Positions 32,099-44,164 of a stretch of 64,000 bases of DNA are shown here, piece by piece. Below the pieces are notes generated by a model that ran no database searches, was not told the DNA's origin, and saw only the letters and a program-made list of their open reading frames with translations. Positions within the stretch are counted from its first letter, which is position 1. Every line of letters starts with the position of its first letter. Both the position numbers and the translations under genes were made by a program. The DNA is from Mixophyes australis (Eukaryota > Chordata > Amphibia > Anura > Limnodynastidae). The stretch spans positions 59,152,919 through 59,216,918 of the forward strand of contig JAVHZZ010000011.1 in the NCBI GenBank assembly GCA_036250195.1, given 5' to 3'.

Positions 32099-33551
32099 AG
32101 TAGAAGGACAGTATGAGAATACTGGACATTGGATTTTCTCTTTAGAAAATAAACTTATTAGTGGACTAGTATATGTACAATGAACAGATTAGTTCTAGAT
32201 AATACACCTATACACAATATTATTTTCTGCAGTGTCACAGTAAAATATAGCAGTGAAAATTTGTTATTTTACTGATGCACTTTTAATGGATTATATTTCC
32301 TCTTACTCATTTTCACTTATTATGTTTCACTTGCATACCTTATATAATATAAAGGTAAAGAATTTCATACTATAATTCTCACATTTTCTCCTTTTTATTT
32401 TGCACTAAGAATATAATTATTATTTTTATTATTATTTTTTTCAAGTTCATTTCACTATATGATTCACTAGTCATTTTTCACTATTACCTTTTCAGAGACA
32501 TCAGATACACATAATAATTACAACAAAATATTTGTTATGAAATCACATGCTAAAATAAATGTTGAAATAAAATCAATGTTAATTATACTTTTTTTGTAGA
32601 CTATTCACTTTTTAATTAATTTAGCTGTTTATGCTGTTATATTTCTATTATTGCACAGATCAAAAGGGGTAATAATGAACGGGTGAATTATAATACAATA
32701 TAAAATATCTTATTTAATTATATGCTCGCTATTTAGATTAACATAACTTTGTATCTACATAGATTTATTCATTGAAAAGACTAATGCCTTTTATCTGTCT
32801 CTATTTTCAATTATCCATTAAAAGACTGATGAAAATGATGATTGGTATAAACCAATGTCCATCAAAGTACATACGTGGAGATTGGCCACAAGAGATTTAA
32901 ATACCTTCCCCTAACTAGAGACTGGTTGATACCTTCAGAATGCATGAGCGAAACGTCCGTTGGTAACAAATCGGGATGTTACACTAAAATCAAATTATAC
33001 CAGTCCTTTGCATTATGAATGGTGTCTATTAAGCTATAAAGATGTTTTGTTAAAGGAGAGAATTTAAGTCCAGAAAATCTCACTATTTAGGTTATAAATG
33101 TTGCTCGTAATTACACATGAACAGGGAGAGTTACCTGAATAGGTTGAGAGGAAACAGCACGATAGAGATTTAGCTGCTAAACATAGATCCCTAACTACAT
33201 TAACATTAATGACAATACAGCGCATGAGAACGCTGATATTGCCTTTCACTTATTAAATGAAATTTTATGAATGAGACTTCGGTTAGATTATTCATTGGGA
33301 TTTTTGTTAGATCTATATAGACAATAATTATTAATTTGACACCAACTACTCAATTTAATACCATCAAAATATAATTGTGGAGAAAGATCAAACTGAATAC
33401 AGAGGGCTCCTACTTTTGTATCCAAACAGTGTGATTAGGTATTGAAATTAAATCTCTTGACTCTTGGAATATTGATACGTTTCACATGTCAGTAAGTTAG
33501 AGAATTAATTTACCTTATATGTATTTGTAAGAGAAAAGGTATATAATAGGA

Positions 33552-33558
<7 letters not shown>
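32099..33558. other. AT-rich DNA with a Penelope-like tail motif
   Basis: Mostly unassigned. At 32935-32972 the string GAGCGAAACGTCCGTTGG occurs after a hairpin-prone segment. GAAACG...TTGG strings of this type are found in the terminal regions of vertebrate Penelope-like elements, so this may be the 3' part of the element at 27700, separated by the LTR element. Confidence 0.35.
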
Positions 33559-33643
<85 letters not shown>

Positions 33644-33650
33644 AAATATA
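33559..33650. repeat. (AT)n microsatellite
   Basis: Almost pure TA dinucleotide repeat of about 75 bp with a few interruptions. 33651-33891 is AT-rich and unassigned. Confidence 0.95.
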
Positions 33651-33903
33651 ATATAAATCACGGCATATAATAGGAAATGACAATCCAATGCCGTGAGACT
33701 ACTCAATAAACATTACTCTTGATTTGATTACATATATATGAGATCTGTATAGTTCTCTATCTATTGACTACTCAATAAATAAAACAACTTATACTGTATA
33801 TAATAACAATATCACTTTGTATTCACTTTTAAGAGCTTCTCCGCAATTATTAGTGACCATAAGAAGCAGCACATCAGCGATACATAGATACGAATAATTA
33901 GTA

Positions 33904-34024
33904 ATAATAATAATCTGTTTCACAAACTGTCAATGTTCTCACTGTTATGAGTTGTATTATTGCAACATATGTTGTACCGTTTTATTTTGAAAAAAGTCAA
34001 TAAAATCTATTTAAAAAAAAAAAA
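33904..34024 (+). mobile_element. Very short L1 tail insertion
   Basis: A 121-bp insert with AATAAA-like signal (GTCAATAAAATC near 34000) and a poly(A) run, flanked by a perfect 12-bp direct repeat, GAATAATTAGTA, at 33892-33903 and 34025-34036. It is a severely 5'-truncated LINE copy. Confidence 0.85.
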
Positions 34025-34036
34025 GAATAATTAGTA

Positions 34037-34892
34037 TCTATGAGAAGCAGCATATCAGCGCTGCCTAATACTTGGCTCTCTCATAACAATATCTAACACA
34101 ATCTTTTGATAAGAAAGTAACCATCTTAAATAACTTTAAATAATACAAACTAAACATATTTTGAGAACAAAAAAAGTTTATTGTTGAAAATAAAGTGACA
34201 AGATATGGCTGAGATGTGTTGATTTTTTCTTTTAATATCACTTTCTTTAATTTTTTTCACCTTCTTTACTATATTTTATAACATATTTCACTCAAACAAC
34301 ATTGATTTTAATTAGATTAATGAAAGTTGCAATGTTTAATGAATTTTGAAGAACCCAAGAGGGCATCTGTAAGAAGAGAGTCTTTTTCTTCTTTCTTTTT
34401 GACTAAGTTTGTATCTCTCTGGAAGCACCTCCTATGAATAAATACAAATATATGAAATCAGTAGTGATAATATAAAATACAACATAGATGGTTATTGAAA
34501 TTTAATAATATACTGGAGTTCTGTGAAGTGTTTCACAAATGAAAGCTCCTCCCTAGCCCCCAGATTCAGGCAGCAAAGGCGGCGGCGTTAAGTTTAAATA
34601 AATATGGCATTAATTTTTTTAATAAATGTTATCTCTGTCTCACAAATACATAGATGCATACACAGTGGTCAAAGTGGGGGTGTATACGGTGGTATGCCAT
34701 ACTGTAATACCCTGCAAATCACATGTATATTACTGTATGCACTCATTCAAAAAACGATAGTTCCCCAAAGTGCCTCTGGGAAGTTAAATGCAAATTGTGT
34801 CAGCCATTTTTGGGTGGACAGACTGAAAACTACAGTCCATGCTGCTCTCTGGAGTCCAAGAATGTACTTGAAGGCTTCAGGGAGATTCTTGG
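34037..34892. other. Unassigned, with a repeat-family end
   Basis: Near 34660 the string CAGTGGTCAAAGTGGGGG followed by GGTGGTATGCCATAC resembles segments at 38330 (CAGTGGTGGAAGTGGGG...) and, inverted, at 43150-43190. These look like ends of one short DNA-transposon family. The rest is unassigned. Confidence 0.4.
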
Positions 34893-35532
34893 TATCAGGC
34901 GCCGTTCCGCACGGCCGCCTGTCTGCTGACAGCGCGTCTGGTAGCAACCAGACGCATCACTTCCGGATCCCCCTGCCGTCCGACCTCTGGGTGTGATGAC
35001 GCGCACCGTTGCTAGGCAACGGGACGCTATGAGCAGGATTCCCGGCAGCAGGTATGACAGCGCTGCAGCGCTGATTCTGATTGGGTTACCACAGTATTTA
35101 AACCTCTTCCAGCCCTCTCACCAGTGCCAGAGTATCAGGTCTTCCTGCCTCCAGCGTTTGTGTATACCAGTTGCTGTATTTGTTCCTGACCATCCTCGTG
35201 CTGCTTGTGACCTTTTGACCCGGACCGTTTGACCACCTCTATTTGGATTCTGCCTTTGTACTGTTCTTCCTGAAAGTTACCGACCCGGCTTGCCTCACCA
35301 TTCTTCTGGATTTCCCTTTGTACCTCTTCTACCTGAACGTTGCTGACCCAGCCTGTCTAACACCTCCGTGTATCTCGCTGTGGACTCTAGGGAGGACCGC
35401 GACTTGCGTGTCCCTGCAGCGGAGTCCATACTTCCTTGCGGGGGTTCCTGGTGAATAACAGGGGCACGTTAGACTCTGCGCCTTCCTCTGAGTTGCGCCA
35501 ACAACAGCAGGTACCCATTATCAGTCGTGACA
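34893..35532 (+). mobile_element. Solo LTR, gypsy type, 640 bp
   Basis: Begins TATCAGGCGCCG (first dinucleotide TG mutated to TA) and ends TCAGTCGTGACA. The perfect 5-bp duplication CTTGG lies at 34888-34892 and 35533-35537. It has a promoter-like GTATTTAAACCTC near 35095 and the TTGCGGGGGTTCCTGGTGAA block at 35436-35455, shared with the solo LTRs at 38422 and 46249. Confidence 0.85.
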
Positions 35533-35537
35533 CTTGG

Positions 35538-35832
35538 GAAAAGGGTGAGGAGCCAAAAACAGACTGGCTAGTGAGAGAAGTGATGTGTGTGGCTGCTGGC
35601 TGAACTAATGGAAGATCTTCCCATAAAGAGCCACTGAATGCTATGGCTGAATTGTTGTCCTGAGGGATATTTGCAGCCAGCCCAGAAAGAAGCACCTTTG
35701 CAGTATAAAAGACCTAACTTGCCACTGCCCATGAGATGTCAGCAGGACTCATATAAAGACAGATAAGTTTATTTTGCTTTGCTATGTTCAAGTTATTTAA
35801 GTGAGACATCAAACTATGTTATTAAAACCTTT
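35538..35832. other. Unassigned
   Basis: No coding sequence recognised; it lies between the solo LTR and an L1 5' end. Confidence 0.4.
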
Positions 35833-37450
35833 GGGAGGGGCGTGGCTTGCAAGTCAACATGGCCGATCGCTTTTGAAAGAACTCTGGTCGGTACATACTA
35901 AAAAGACCCGATACGGGAAGTTTGAGGGGAGTTTAAAACAACCCAGCACCCGATACCGAGTCCGCAACACCCAAGGACTCCGATTTTTTAAAAATTGGAT
36001 TCCCCGTTGTCGGCGGTCGGCTCTTCCCCCGGAGCATGCTCGGGCGCCATTGAGGTGCTTGCACGATCACACGTCTGGTAGTTTCAGCAGTGTTTCCGGT
36101 CCTACCAGTTTGGTTCATCGCCGTGAGTGTGGGGCAATCTAGTCTGATTCTAGGTTGTTTTGTCTGCACCTACTTGCCGCTAAAAGCCTGTTACCTGGAG
36201 GTTAGATAGGGCTGGAGAACATTTGGCGCGAACGGCGCTAGGCAGCGGATTTGGGTGAGTGAAGCAACCTTCCAAAAACAGAATAAAGAGACCTGGTTTA
36301 AGTAGATTACAAGCATGCATATCTGCTCCTAAAGAGCTTATGTTGATTGGCACAATGCCAACATATACAACATTTATTGCTATACCATCCTGGATTTAAC
36401 AAGCATGGCACTTTTGCTTCTATAGAGCTGCAAGTACACAGTGTATTAAATGCAAGGTGTACATAAAAACAAAATAATACAAAAAAAAAAAAAAGAATAG
36501 TGACATACTTAAAGGTTGATGTACATTCGCAGGAAAACACCTCTGCTGCACAGCTCATATACTATTTGATGTGCTGGAGCTAAGCTCCATCTAGTGGCAA
36601 CTGAGAACATTGCAATACATCCTTTGCTTTTGATCAGAAAACAGAAAATATATAACATCATTCACAAGTAACCAGTTTTGATTTCTCAACTTTTCTACAA
36701 AACACATAGAAAAGTAATTTGCCTATCTCCACAAAACTAAGTCTTGAGATGTAACGCACAAATGTAATTTGAAGGGATTAACACCCACTCTGTCTATTAT
36801 TGAATGGGACTAATTTAATTTCGGCTGCCTGGAGTATTGGTTCCTGACCTCCATCGTTTGCAATGGATACATTTGTTAACTCGTCCACGAGTGGTAAACC
36901 ACAATGCACTGAATCTGAACGTAAAAGAGGAGCGAGGAATGCTGGTCAGGGCAACAAAACGTGCATTAACGATGCAAATGACAATTCAACTACTGTGGCT
37001 GCCAATCCTCCTTCTCCACCTCGATCTAGTCATATGGTGACGGACACACCAGCTCTCTCCTATGAATCTGTTGTACGGGCCATCAAGGAGACTATGGAAC
37101 CATTAATGCAGCAACAGATGAATACCCTTACAGCGGCTATACAAGAGCTTAAAGATCAGGTGTCACAGACCACTAAACAAGTTCAAGTGAACGAGTTACG
37201 CATTGGAGAAAATATGCACGAAATTGAATGTCAGAAGACTCAACGGCTTCTTTACTTAAAACCCAAAAACAAATGCTAAACAAGTTGGATAACTTGGAGA
37301 ATAGATCCAGGATAAATAATTTACGTCTTGTAGGTCTACCCGAAACAGTTAAAGGCCCAACTCTTTTATCATTCATCGGGGTTATTAAGGTACTAGTGGC
37401 TGAAACTCTGCCAGAGAATGTTCTGATCAATAATGCCGGGGTATTGGTAT
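35833..37450 (+). mobile_element. L1 5' region (5' UTR and ORF1)
   Basis: Starts GGGAGGGGCGTGGCTTGCAA, the GC-rich start typical of vertebrate L1 5' UTRs, and leads to an ORF1 frame at 36863. About 36300-36830 is AT-rich with a poly(A) run at 36480 and is probably a later insertion. No ORF2 follows: after 37450 the sequence is unassigned to 37874. Confidence 0.65.
36863..37440 (+). pseudogene. L1 ORF1 protein remnant
   Basis: The frame from ATG 36863 encodes a Ser/Asn-rich N-terminus, then a coiled-coil-like segment (VVRAIKETMEPLMQQQMNTLTAAIQELKDQV). It shifts frame near 37235 and continues with LDNLENRSRINNLRLVGLPE, the start of the L1 ORF1 RNA-recognition domain. The protein normally trimerises and binds L1 RNA. 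The C-terminal domain is missing. Confidence 0.8.
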
Positions 37451-37874
37451 TGATATTGATGTATTATCTCATCTGGAATCTGTTTTGTTCTGGTGTTGCT
37501 GATATTTTTTATACCTTTTCCATTATCTCTAGATATAAGATGCTTATACTCATTAGTATAAAATTAGAAACATTGTAATATACTACTATAGTTGTAACAC
37601 TTTATCTTCCCACAAATAGAGTGGGCTCCCTTCCTCCCTGACTAAGTTCACTCTCTCATTTCTATGTTTATTTTTTTTATTTCCTTCCTTTTGCTGATAT
37701 TGCATCAAATTGACATGTTAACTCTTTATACCTGAATAAGCATGGATGTTACGGTGGTTATGTTGAACTGCATCTGTTCTATTTATAATCAATGTTTGTG
37801 TCCTCATCTCTACCCTTCCTTAATGGTAGCTGTCTCTCCTTGCAGTTTAAAAAAATTGTCAGATCAAACTTCAG

Positions 37875-38010
37875 TCGTCATCGCTCAGGGTCGGGAACCA
37901 AATAGGGCCTCCAACATTCCAAAATCGGGACAAGCAGCAACTGATCTACAGACACAGCAGCCACAAGTGGTGAAAGTTACGAGAACAGGTAGGAGATAGC
38001 AGGACAGTTT
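37875..38010. repeat. Interspersed repeat pair member
   Basis: Shares GGGCCTCCAACATTCCA, GCAGCCACAAGTGGTGAAAG and CAGGTAGGAGATAGCAGGAC with diverged sequence at about 45540-45660. It is a dispersed repeat of unknown class. 38011-38324 holds nothing recognisable. Confidence 0.6.
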
Positions 38011-38421
38011 GCCAACTATCCTGAATCTGGTGGGATTTATATTATGAGGAGGTTTGACTTATTTAAATGTTGCACTATGGGATTCATGCAGAAGACTGAC
38101 ATATTAACATGTTTATTACATTCCAGCACTTTTTCATGTTTTTGTAGGTAGAGGGCTGCAGTCAGTAACTGTAGTGGCGGACAGTCTGTGACGTGGTAGT
38201 GATAGGAGATTGCTGGTTTTTATTATTGGGCTTGCTAACCCTGAACTGCAGTTTCTTGACATGTTAATTATGATTAATACCTAAGTTTAGTTAAAGATAA
38301 AGTACAATTTGTGTGAATTGAAAGGTAAGCAGTGGTGGAAGTGGGGTGTATATGGTAGTATGCCATACCGCTACTTCTCATACTGCCTTCATTGTAAAAT
38401 AATAAAATTCCATTCACTTGT

Positions 38422-39976
38422 TTTCACGGTTGGCTTACAGGAAATTGATCCCTAGGCTCTGCTGAACATAGCTAGGCCCACCCACGGGCATGGAGTCTAA
38501 CAGACAGGTGGTTTTCACCAGGAACCCCCGCAAGGAGGTATGGTCTTAGCTGCACCAAATCTGCAGGTCGCGGTCCCGTGAGTGAGTGTACAGAAGAAAC
38601 GATGTGGGGGAGGCAGGTGAAGTGGATGGAGACTATGGAGTCCACAGACGAGTGGTTTAGATACAGGCACAACAATAATATAGGCTGATGGTCAGCAGCC
38701 AATGAGTCACTAGGAGAATAGGTGCTCTGTGGTATACAACGAGAGGACAGAGGCTGTCACTATGAAGTACTCTGGAGATGGTAATGGAAGTACTGGAGCA
38801 GCAATAGTTCAACACAGTCAGAGGCTGAAGGCTAACTGGAGTGGTGGAGGTAACTCGTAGTAACAGCTGATGAGTCCCAGATGAAATAGCAGCTCTGAAC
38901 GGTAGTGATGAGAGAACTGGAGCTGTCACAATAGAGTACACTGGAGATGGTAATAGAGGTACTGGAAGCGGTAGTTCAACACGGCCGCAGGCTGAGAGCA
39001 AACTGGAGTAGTGGAGGTAACTCGTAGTAACAGCTGATGAGTCACAGAGAGAGTAGCGGCTCTGAGCGGTACCGATGAGAGAACTGAAGCTGTCACGATG
39101 AAGTACACTGGAGATGATAATAGAGGTACTGGAGCAGCGAGAGTTCAACATGGTCAGCGACTGAGAGCAGAATGGAGTAGCGGAGGTAACTTGTCGCAAC
39201 AGCTGATGAGTCACAGGTGTAGTAGCGGCTCCGTGTGGAAGCGATGAGAGAACTGAAGCTGTCACGATGAAGTACACTGGAGATGGAAATAGAGGTACTG
39301 GAGCAGCGAGAGTTCAACGCGGTCAGCGACTGAGAGCAGACTGGAGTAGCGGAGGTAACTCGTGGTAACAGCTGATGAGTCACAGGTGTAGTAGCGGCTC
39401 TGTGTGGTAGCGATGAGAGAACTGTAGCTGTCACGATGATGTACACTGGAGATGGTAATGGAGGTACTGGAGCAGCGATAGTTCAACATGGCCAGAGACT
39501 GAGAGCAGGCTGGAGTAGCGGAGGTAACTCGTGATAGCAGCTGAGGAGTCACAGGTGTAATAGCGGCTCTGAGTGGTAGCGATGAGAGAACCAGAGCTGT
39601 CACGATGAAGTATACTGGAGATGGTAAGAGAAGTACTGGAGCAGTGATGTTTCAGCACAGGCCACGAACTGAGAGCAGACTGGAACACAGGCAAACCACG
39701 AGGAGAACAGGAACCAGAACCACAGGCTACAGGAAGTGAGCTTGAAGAACAGGCATCAGACAGGTGAATCCAGGAGGTTTAAATAGTGCTCCAGAAGTGC
39801 TTAGCCAATGAAAAAGAGGGAGGAGGTCCTGAAGTGCAATAGGCTAGCACCTGCACAGTTCTGAATATAGCTGAATGAATGAACTGAAGGTTGTATGATG
39901 CTGGGGCATGGCAGTTTTCAGATAAATGGAATGCAGGTAACGAGACTGGTACTATCTACGGGACCGGAGCGTTACA
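38422..39976 (-). mobile_element. Solo LTR, gypsy type, 1555 bp with internal repeats
   Basis: The block between TTTCACGGTTGG (first dinucleotide decayed) and GCGTTACA is flanked by a 5-bp duplication CTTGT (38417-38421, 39977-39981). On the minus strand it has CTATTTAAACCTCC near 39785 as a TATA-like site. Near the other end it has the U5 block shared with the LTRs at 34893 and 46249 (minus, 38515-38534). Its length is due to about six internal tandem repeats. It inserted into a short element whose halves read on at 38330 and 39982. Confidence 0.8.
38770..39690. repeat. 168-bp tandem repeat inside an LTR
   Basis: The phrase ACTGGAGATGGTAAT recurs near 38772, 38938, 39105, 39274, 39443 and 39612, spacing 166-169 bp. 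Minus-strand frames of 87-206 codons over this region are repeat artefacts. Confidence 0.9.
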
Positions 39977-40011
39977 CTTGTTTACATTCCCATTACATTT
40001 TTCATACCGTC

Positions 40012-41022
40012 TGTCACGAATACACTCCCAGCTGCCGTGACTTTGGGGTGTTTGCTGTATGAGGTCACACACGATTTCAGCCCGCCTTCTCTCTACCTAT
40101 CACACAGGGTTACAGACCTACGGAATCGTCCCCAACACAGCGCTCTCACACCCCCAGAAACTTCAGGTTTTGCCACCACCTATTGAGTACGGGCAATAGG
40201 ACCCCAATATGCTGTCCCACACTGGCACACAGGCTTCTAGTTATCCACAAACTAACAAGACTCACACCAGCACACACAGGGTTAACTCTTCACACCTCCA
40301 GACAGGTAACACAATGTAAATACAAACACACACAGCTTGTTAATCAAATGTAGTCTATTGCTATCATTTGACTGTGTTTCCTTTTAGCCTGGATAGTTCT
40401 TGTGACTTTGTATATTTGTGCAGTGCTGCTCAGTTATCATTATATTTTGCATATCATCGTGGGATCAAGTTCAGTGTGCCCGTGTATACTCTGCATTGCA
40501 TTCATCTCCTCGTGCTCCTCCTCACATATATATTTCAGTGGTACAACTTGCTAGAGGCAGACCACTGTCTCCTGTTTCCTGTGTCACCAGTTTCCAGTAT
40601 CCTCTCACATAGCAGTGGTACAACTTGCTAACGCAGACCACTGACTCCCCTGATACCTTCACCTGGATTCCATTCATTCACCCAGACAGCGGTACAACTT
40701 GCTATACGCAGACCGCTGACTCTCATCACCTCCTCGTTACTCCTGGACATTCCTCCTCACTATAGCAGTGGTACAACTTGCTATACGCAGACCACTGACT
40801 ACCCTCACGTTTCCTTGTCCATCCAGTTCCTCGTGTACAGTTATCTACCTATTACCAGTGCTGCTAGTCATAGACTTTCCTCAAGCATTCTCTTACCATC
40901 TGCTGTCTCCTGTTCCGTGGTCACCCCGCTACCAGAGTACCATATTACCAACTATACTGCTCTGGTAAGTCCATCATCTGGTGATACCTGGGTAAAGACT
41001 CCTAGTGCCCGTGACAGGCTGC
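40012..41022. mobile_element. LTR-like block(s)
   Basis: 40012 starts TGTCACGAATACAC, an LTR-like terminus, and 41022 ends GTGCCCGTGACA. Between 40540 and 40800, four copies of GTGGTACAACTTGCTA-type units carrying CAGACCACTGACT recur about every 70-80 bp. The ends do not share a target duplication, so this may be two adjacent partial LTRs. 41023-41197 is unassigned. Confidence 0.4.
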
Positions 41023-41197
41023 ATAGTGATGCAGGAGAAGCAGCGTGATTTGCGGTGGCACATAGCTTACCCTTCTACTTTAACTATAGGAGTATATGCT
41101 ATGTTAAAAAAATTATAGTGCTTTGGATTATTTCAGGGAGGGGAGGGGGCAAACCAATATCTTAACTAGGGCCCCATGAGGTCTAAATCCGGCTCTG

Positions 41198-42388
41198 GGT
41201 GGAGGTATAGCAAAAAGATATTATCAGTATAAGTGATCCAATTACTTTAACTTGCCATTTTGAATCCATTTGGGAATCACTATCTACTGCTCGTCTCCAG
41301 GAAGTACATTTAAAGGTAATCCATAGAGCATATACTCCACAGACAAGACATTGTTTTATGGTTGAAGGGGAGACAGGTCTCTGTCCAAAATGCAAATCTC
41401 AAAAAGTGGACTGGTTGCACAATTTTTGAGGCTGCATTAAGATTGTTAACTTAATTATACATACAAGAATTGGGTTACAGTAACCGCAGAACCACTTCTG
41501 TTGGCTGATTTTAGTAACTGGAAAGATTTCTTGCCGTCCTCTGATATTTTAGCTGCTCTGACTGTAATTGTTACGGTAGCAAAGAAGCTGATTTTGCGAC
41601 ATTGGACATCACCAGTGTCCCCGACTCTAGGAATGCTCAAAATTGAGATTTTAGATATTGTGTATTTGGACTGGAGAGCCACTCTCCCAGATATAGAAAA
41701 AGGTGGGTTGAGTTTCCAGAAATAATGGAGCACATAAATTGAATCGCTGGAACCCTCTGTCCAACAGAACATCTTTAAACTATTTGAATTTACTACCTGG
41801 TATTTACTTAGACAACTAAGTTAAAATTAGTTTGATAAATGAGACAGTTCCAAACTGGTTGGAATCCAAAACCTAAAATTCTGGAATCTAAAATTTAAAT
41901 TTATTTGACTTTTGAAATTCTGTAAGGATAATCCCTTAATTCGATAATCCGACCCTTCTGAACCACCTACACAGATCATTATTAGATAGATAAAGGTTTG
42001 ATCTATATCCTTTGTTTTTTTTTTTTAATAACTAAAAGACAATCACTTCCCCCTTCCCCTGATTCTATGTTTCCTTTAAAAATTTTCAATTTTGTTCTTT
42101 GGTTCATAATGGTCCTTATCAAACAGTTACATTCATAGGTGAATATATATAAGGTTATATAGAATGCTTTTGTATAATTTAAACAGTACAATTATTTGAT
42201 CTATGTTTATATTTGATGTTCAAGTCTTATGTCAAATTGTTCTGAAAATCCTAACTGTATTTGAACTCATCAGAGTATGTAACTGATATATCATGTAATG
42301 TACTTGTCATTTTTGTTCTTCTTTGTTCTAAAATGTTCTAAAATTTAAGAAAAACGAATAAAAATATTTATAAACAAAAAAAAAAAAA
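41198..42388 (+). pseudogene. Tx1/L1-type LINE ORF2 3' end
   Basis: Frames joined by shifts give the C-terminal part of a Tx1-like LINE ORF2. They include HLKVIHRAYTPQTRHCF, CPKCKSQKVDWLHNF (zinc-knuckle-like Cys/His), LADFSNWKDFLPSSDILAALTVIVTVAKKLILRHWTSP and LDIVYLDWRATLPDI. It ends with a 3' UTR, GAATAAAAATA near 42356 and poly(A) to 42388. It is 5'-truncated and inactive; target duplications were not identified. Confidence 0.8.
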
Positions 42389-43012
42389 CTTTGACCGGGA
42401 CTGTATTATTGCTATTCAGAGGTGTTATAGCACTGGCTAAAGGAAGAGTTTGTTCCAGCCAAATCTGCTGTATTTAAAGTTATCTACAAGCTGACTGAAA
42501 CTGCCTTAAATGGATGCTGATGAGAGAATTGCAGGTTGTTTAACCCTACAGTTGCTGGGAGAGAGTTGCTTATTCCATTAAACAGATTGCTAAGTGGACT
42601 ATTGATTTCAACTTGTACAAGTAAATAAGCTTCAGCTGAAACTTCGCTTAAACCTGTGGATTATAATTTACCTCATTGGGTTCTGTATATCATAAAGTGA
42701 ACTAGAAAGCTTCTAACCTGAACAAACTGGATTAATCCTTGTTGCATCTCTGCTAACTTTTGTCTGATAAGTATAATCGGTATAATTACACTAAAAGTAT
42801 TGTATTGATTTATGTTTGCATAATGGTGAACCTAGAATCCTAAAATGTTATTTATTTTGTGACATGTTCAATAACATTGCATGTTGATGGTATTGTGCTA
42901 TTACTTCTCTACACTACTGCTACTTATCTGTGGTAAAGCCTTATGCCACAAGCAAAGAATAAACCCACGAGTTTCTGCCGTTTTAGCCCTGTGTTCCTTG
43001 TTTCATTCTAAC
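42389..43012. other. Unassigned; LTR-like 3' end
   Basis: The last part has AGAATAAACCC and a T-rich end near 43000 as in an LTR R/U5 region, but no TG...CA pair or duplication is evident. Confidence 0.25.
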
Positions 43013-43559
43013 ACTAGTGGGGGAACCTTCTCCTCTCTACCATACCACCGGGCCTTATACTACTTTTGTGGTGCCAACCATCTGCGCTGTTACAATACCA
43101 CCACTTCTCCTACTGCCTATCAAATTCCATTCCCTATCATTCTCATTACATATTTCATACCACCACTTTAACAATTCCACTTTTACCACTGTGCATACAT
43201 ATAATGTTAGGTTGCAATGTGAAATATCTAATACCAAACATGACCCCATCATTGGCCAAATAAACACACCTTCTGGGTCGGACTGGCCCGCCGGGGAGCC
43301 GGGGTATTCCCTGGTGTGGCCCAATGCCCAATAGCTCTGCCCCCTTAATTGATGGAGGGAGCTTTAAAAAAAAATACCCACATGATCGCTGCGCCGGCAC
43401 CTCCTGCCTCCTCCCTGCTCCATTCACACTGAATGTCAGGTGTGGCATCATCAAGCCCCGATATTCAGTGAGGTGCAGTACAGAGCGGAGCAAGTATGCA
43501 AGAAAGAAGTCAGAAGAGAAAAAAAGAGATGAAAGAAGCCAATAGAAAGGTAAGTCAAG

Positions 43560-43885
43560 GAACGGAGGCAAGGAGAGAAAAGCAGCATGGCACAGAGTGA
43601 TGAAGAAGGGGAAAGCAGAATCGCACAGAGTGATGAAGAAGGGGGAACAGAAAGGCACAGAGTGATGAAGAAGGGGGGCAGAAAGGCACAGAGTGATGAA
43701 GAATGGTAATGATGAAGGGGCACAGTAATGTGTGTGTAATGACACAGCGGGCTTGTGGCAATGTAATGTGTATGATGGCACAGCAGGCTTGTGGCAATGT
43801 AGTGTGTATGTGATGGCACAGGGGGCTTGTGGCAATGTAGTGTGTGTGTGATGGCACAGAGGACTTTTGGCAATGTAATGTGTGT
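43560..43885. repeat. Two minisatellite fields
   Basis: 43570-43710 repeats GGCACAGAGTGATGAAGAAG about every 30 bp. 43725-43885 repeats a unit with GGCTTGTGGCAATGTA about every 40-50 bp. Minus-strand frames over them are artefacts. The region lies in a block starting near 43268 with TGGGTCGGACTGGCCC, resembling the left end of the element at 22598. Confidence 0.8.
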
Positions 43886-44164
43886 GGTAGGTGGTGGCTA
43901 ATTAATGGGTGCTCTTTTGTTTGTGGGGAAATAGTGGGGCAATTTAATTTAATAGTGGGGACTATTAATTTACGATGGAGTGGTTTGGCGGCTATTAATT
44001 GAATGTGGGGGAGAGTTTGGGGAGAATGAGGTCTATTTATTAAATGTGAATATCAATTATTTAAGGGCAGCGATGGTTGCGGGAAATAGGTATATTTATT
44101 ACATGTAAATACTATTAATGTATTGCTGGAACTATTTGGTGGGAGGGAAATAGGTTTATTTATT
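43886..44164. repeat. Degenerate TTTATTAAATG repeat, left half
   Basis: Several copies of a unit with GGTCTATTTATTAAATG and ATACTATTAATTTA occur here and resume at 45340-45475, so the intervening block is an insertion. Confidence 0.6.

Noticed and set aside
34893..35532. Host gene promoter (GC-rich segment with TATA-like site)
   Set aside because: The segment has LTR ends and a perfect 5-bp duplication, so it is a solo LTR.
38657..39694. Several minus-strand frames of 87-206 codons (VTHQLLRRVTSATP repeats)
   Set aside because: Repeat-derived frames inside the solo LTR; the unit of about 168 bp is a multiple of three.
43155..43873. Minus-strand frame of 226 codons and overlapping 140-codon frame
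   Set aside because: Most of it covers two minisatellite fields; no domain and multiple open frames on the same strand.
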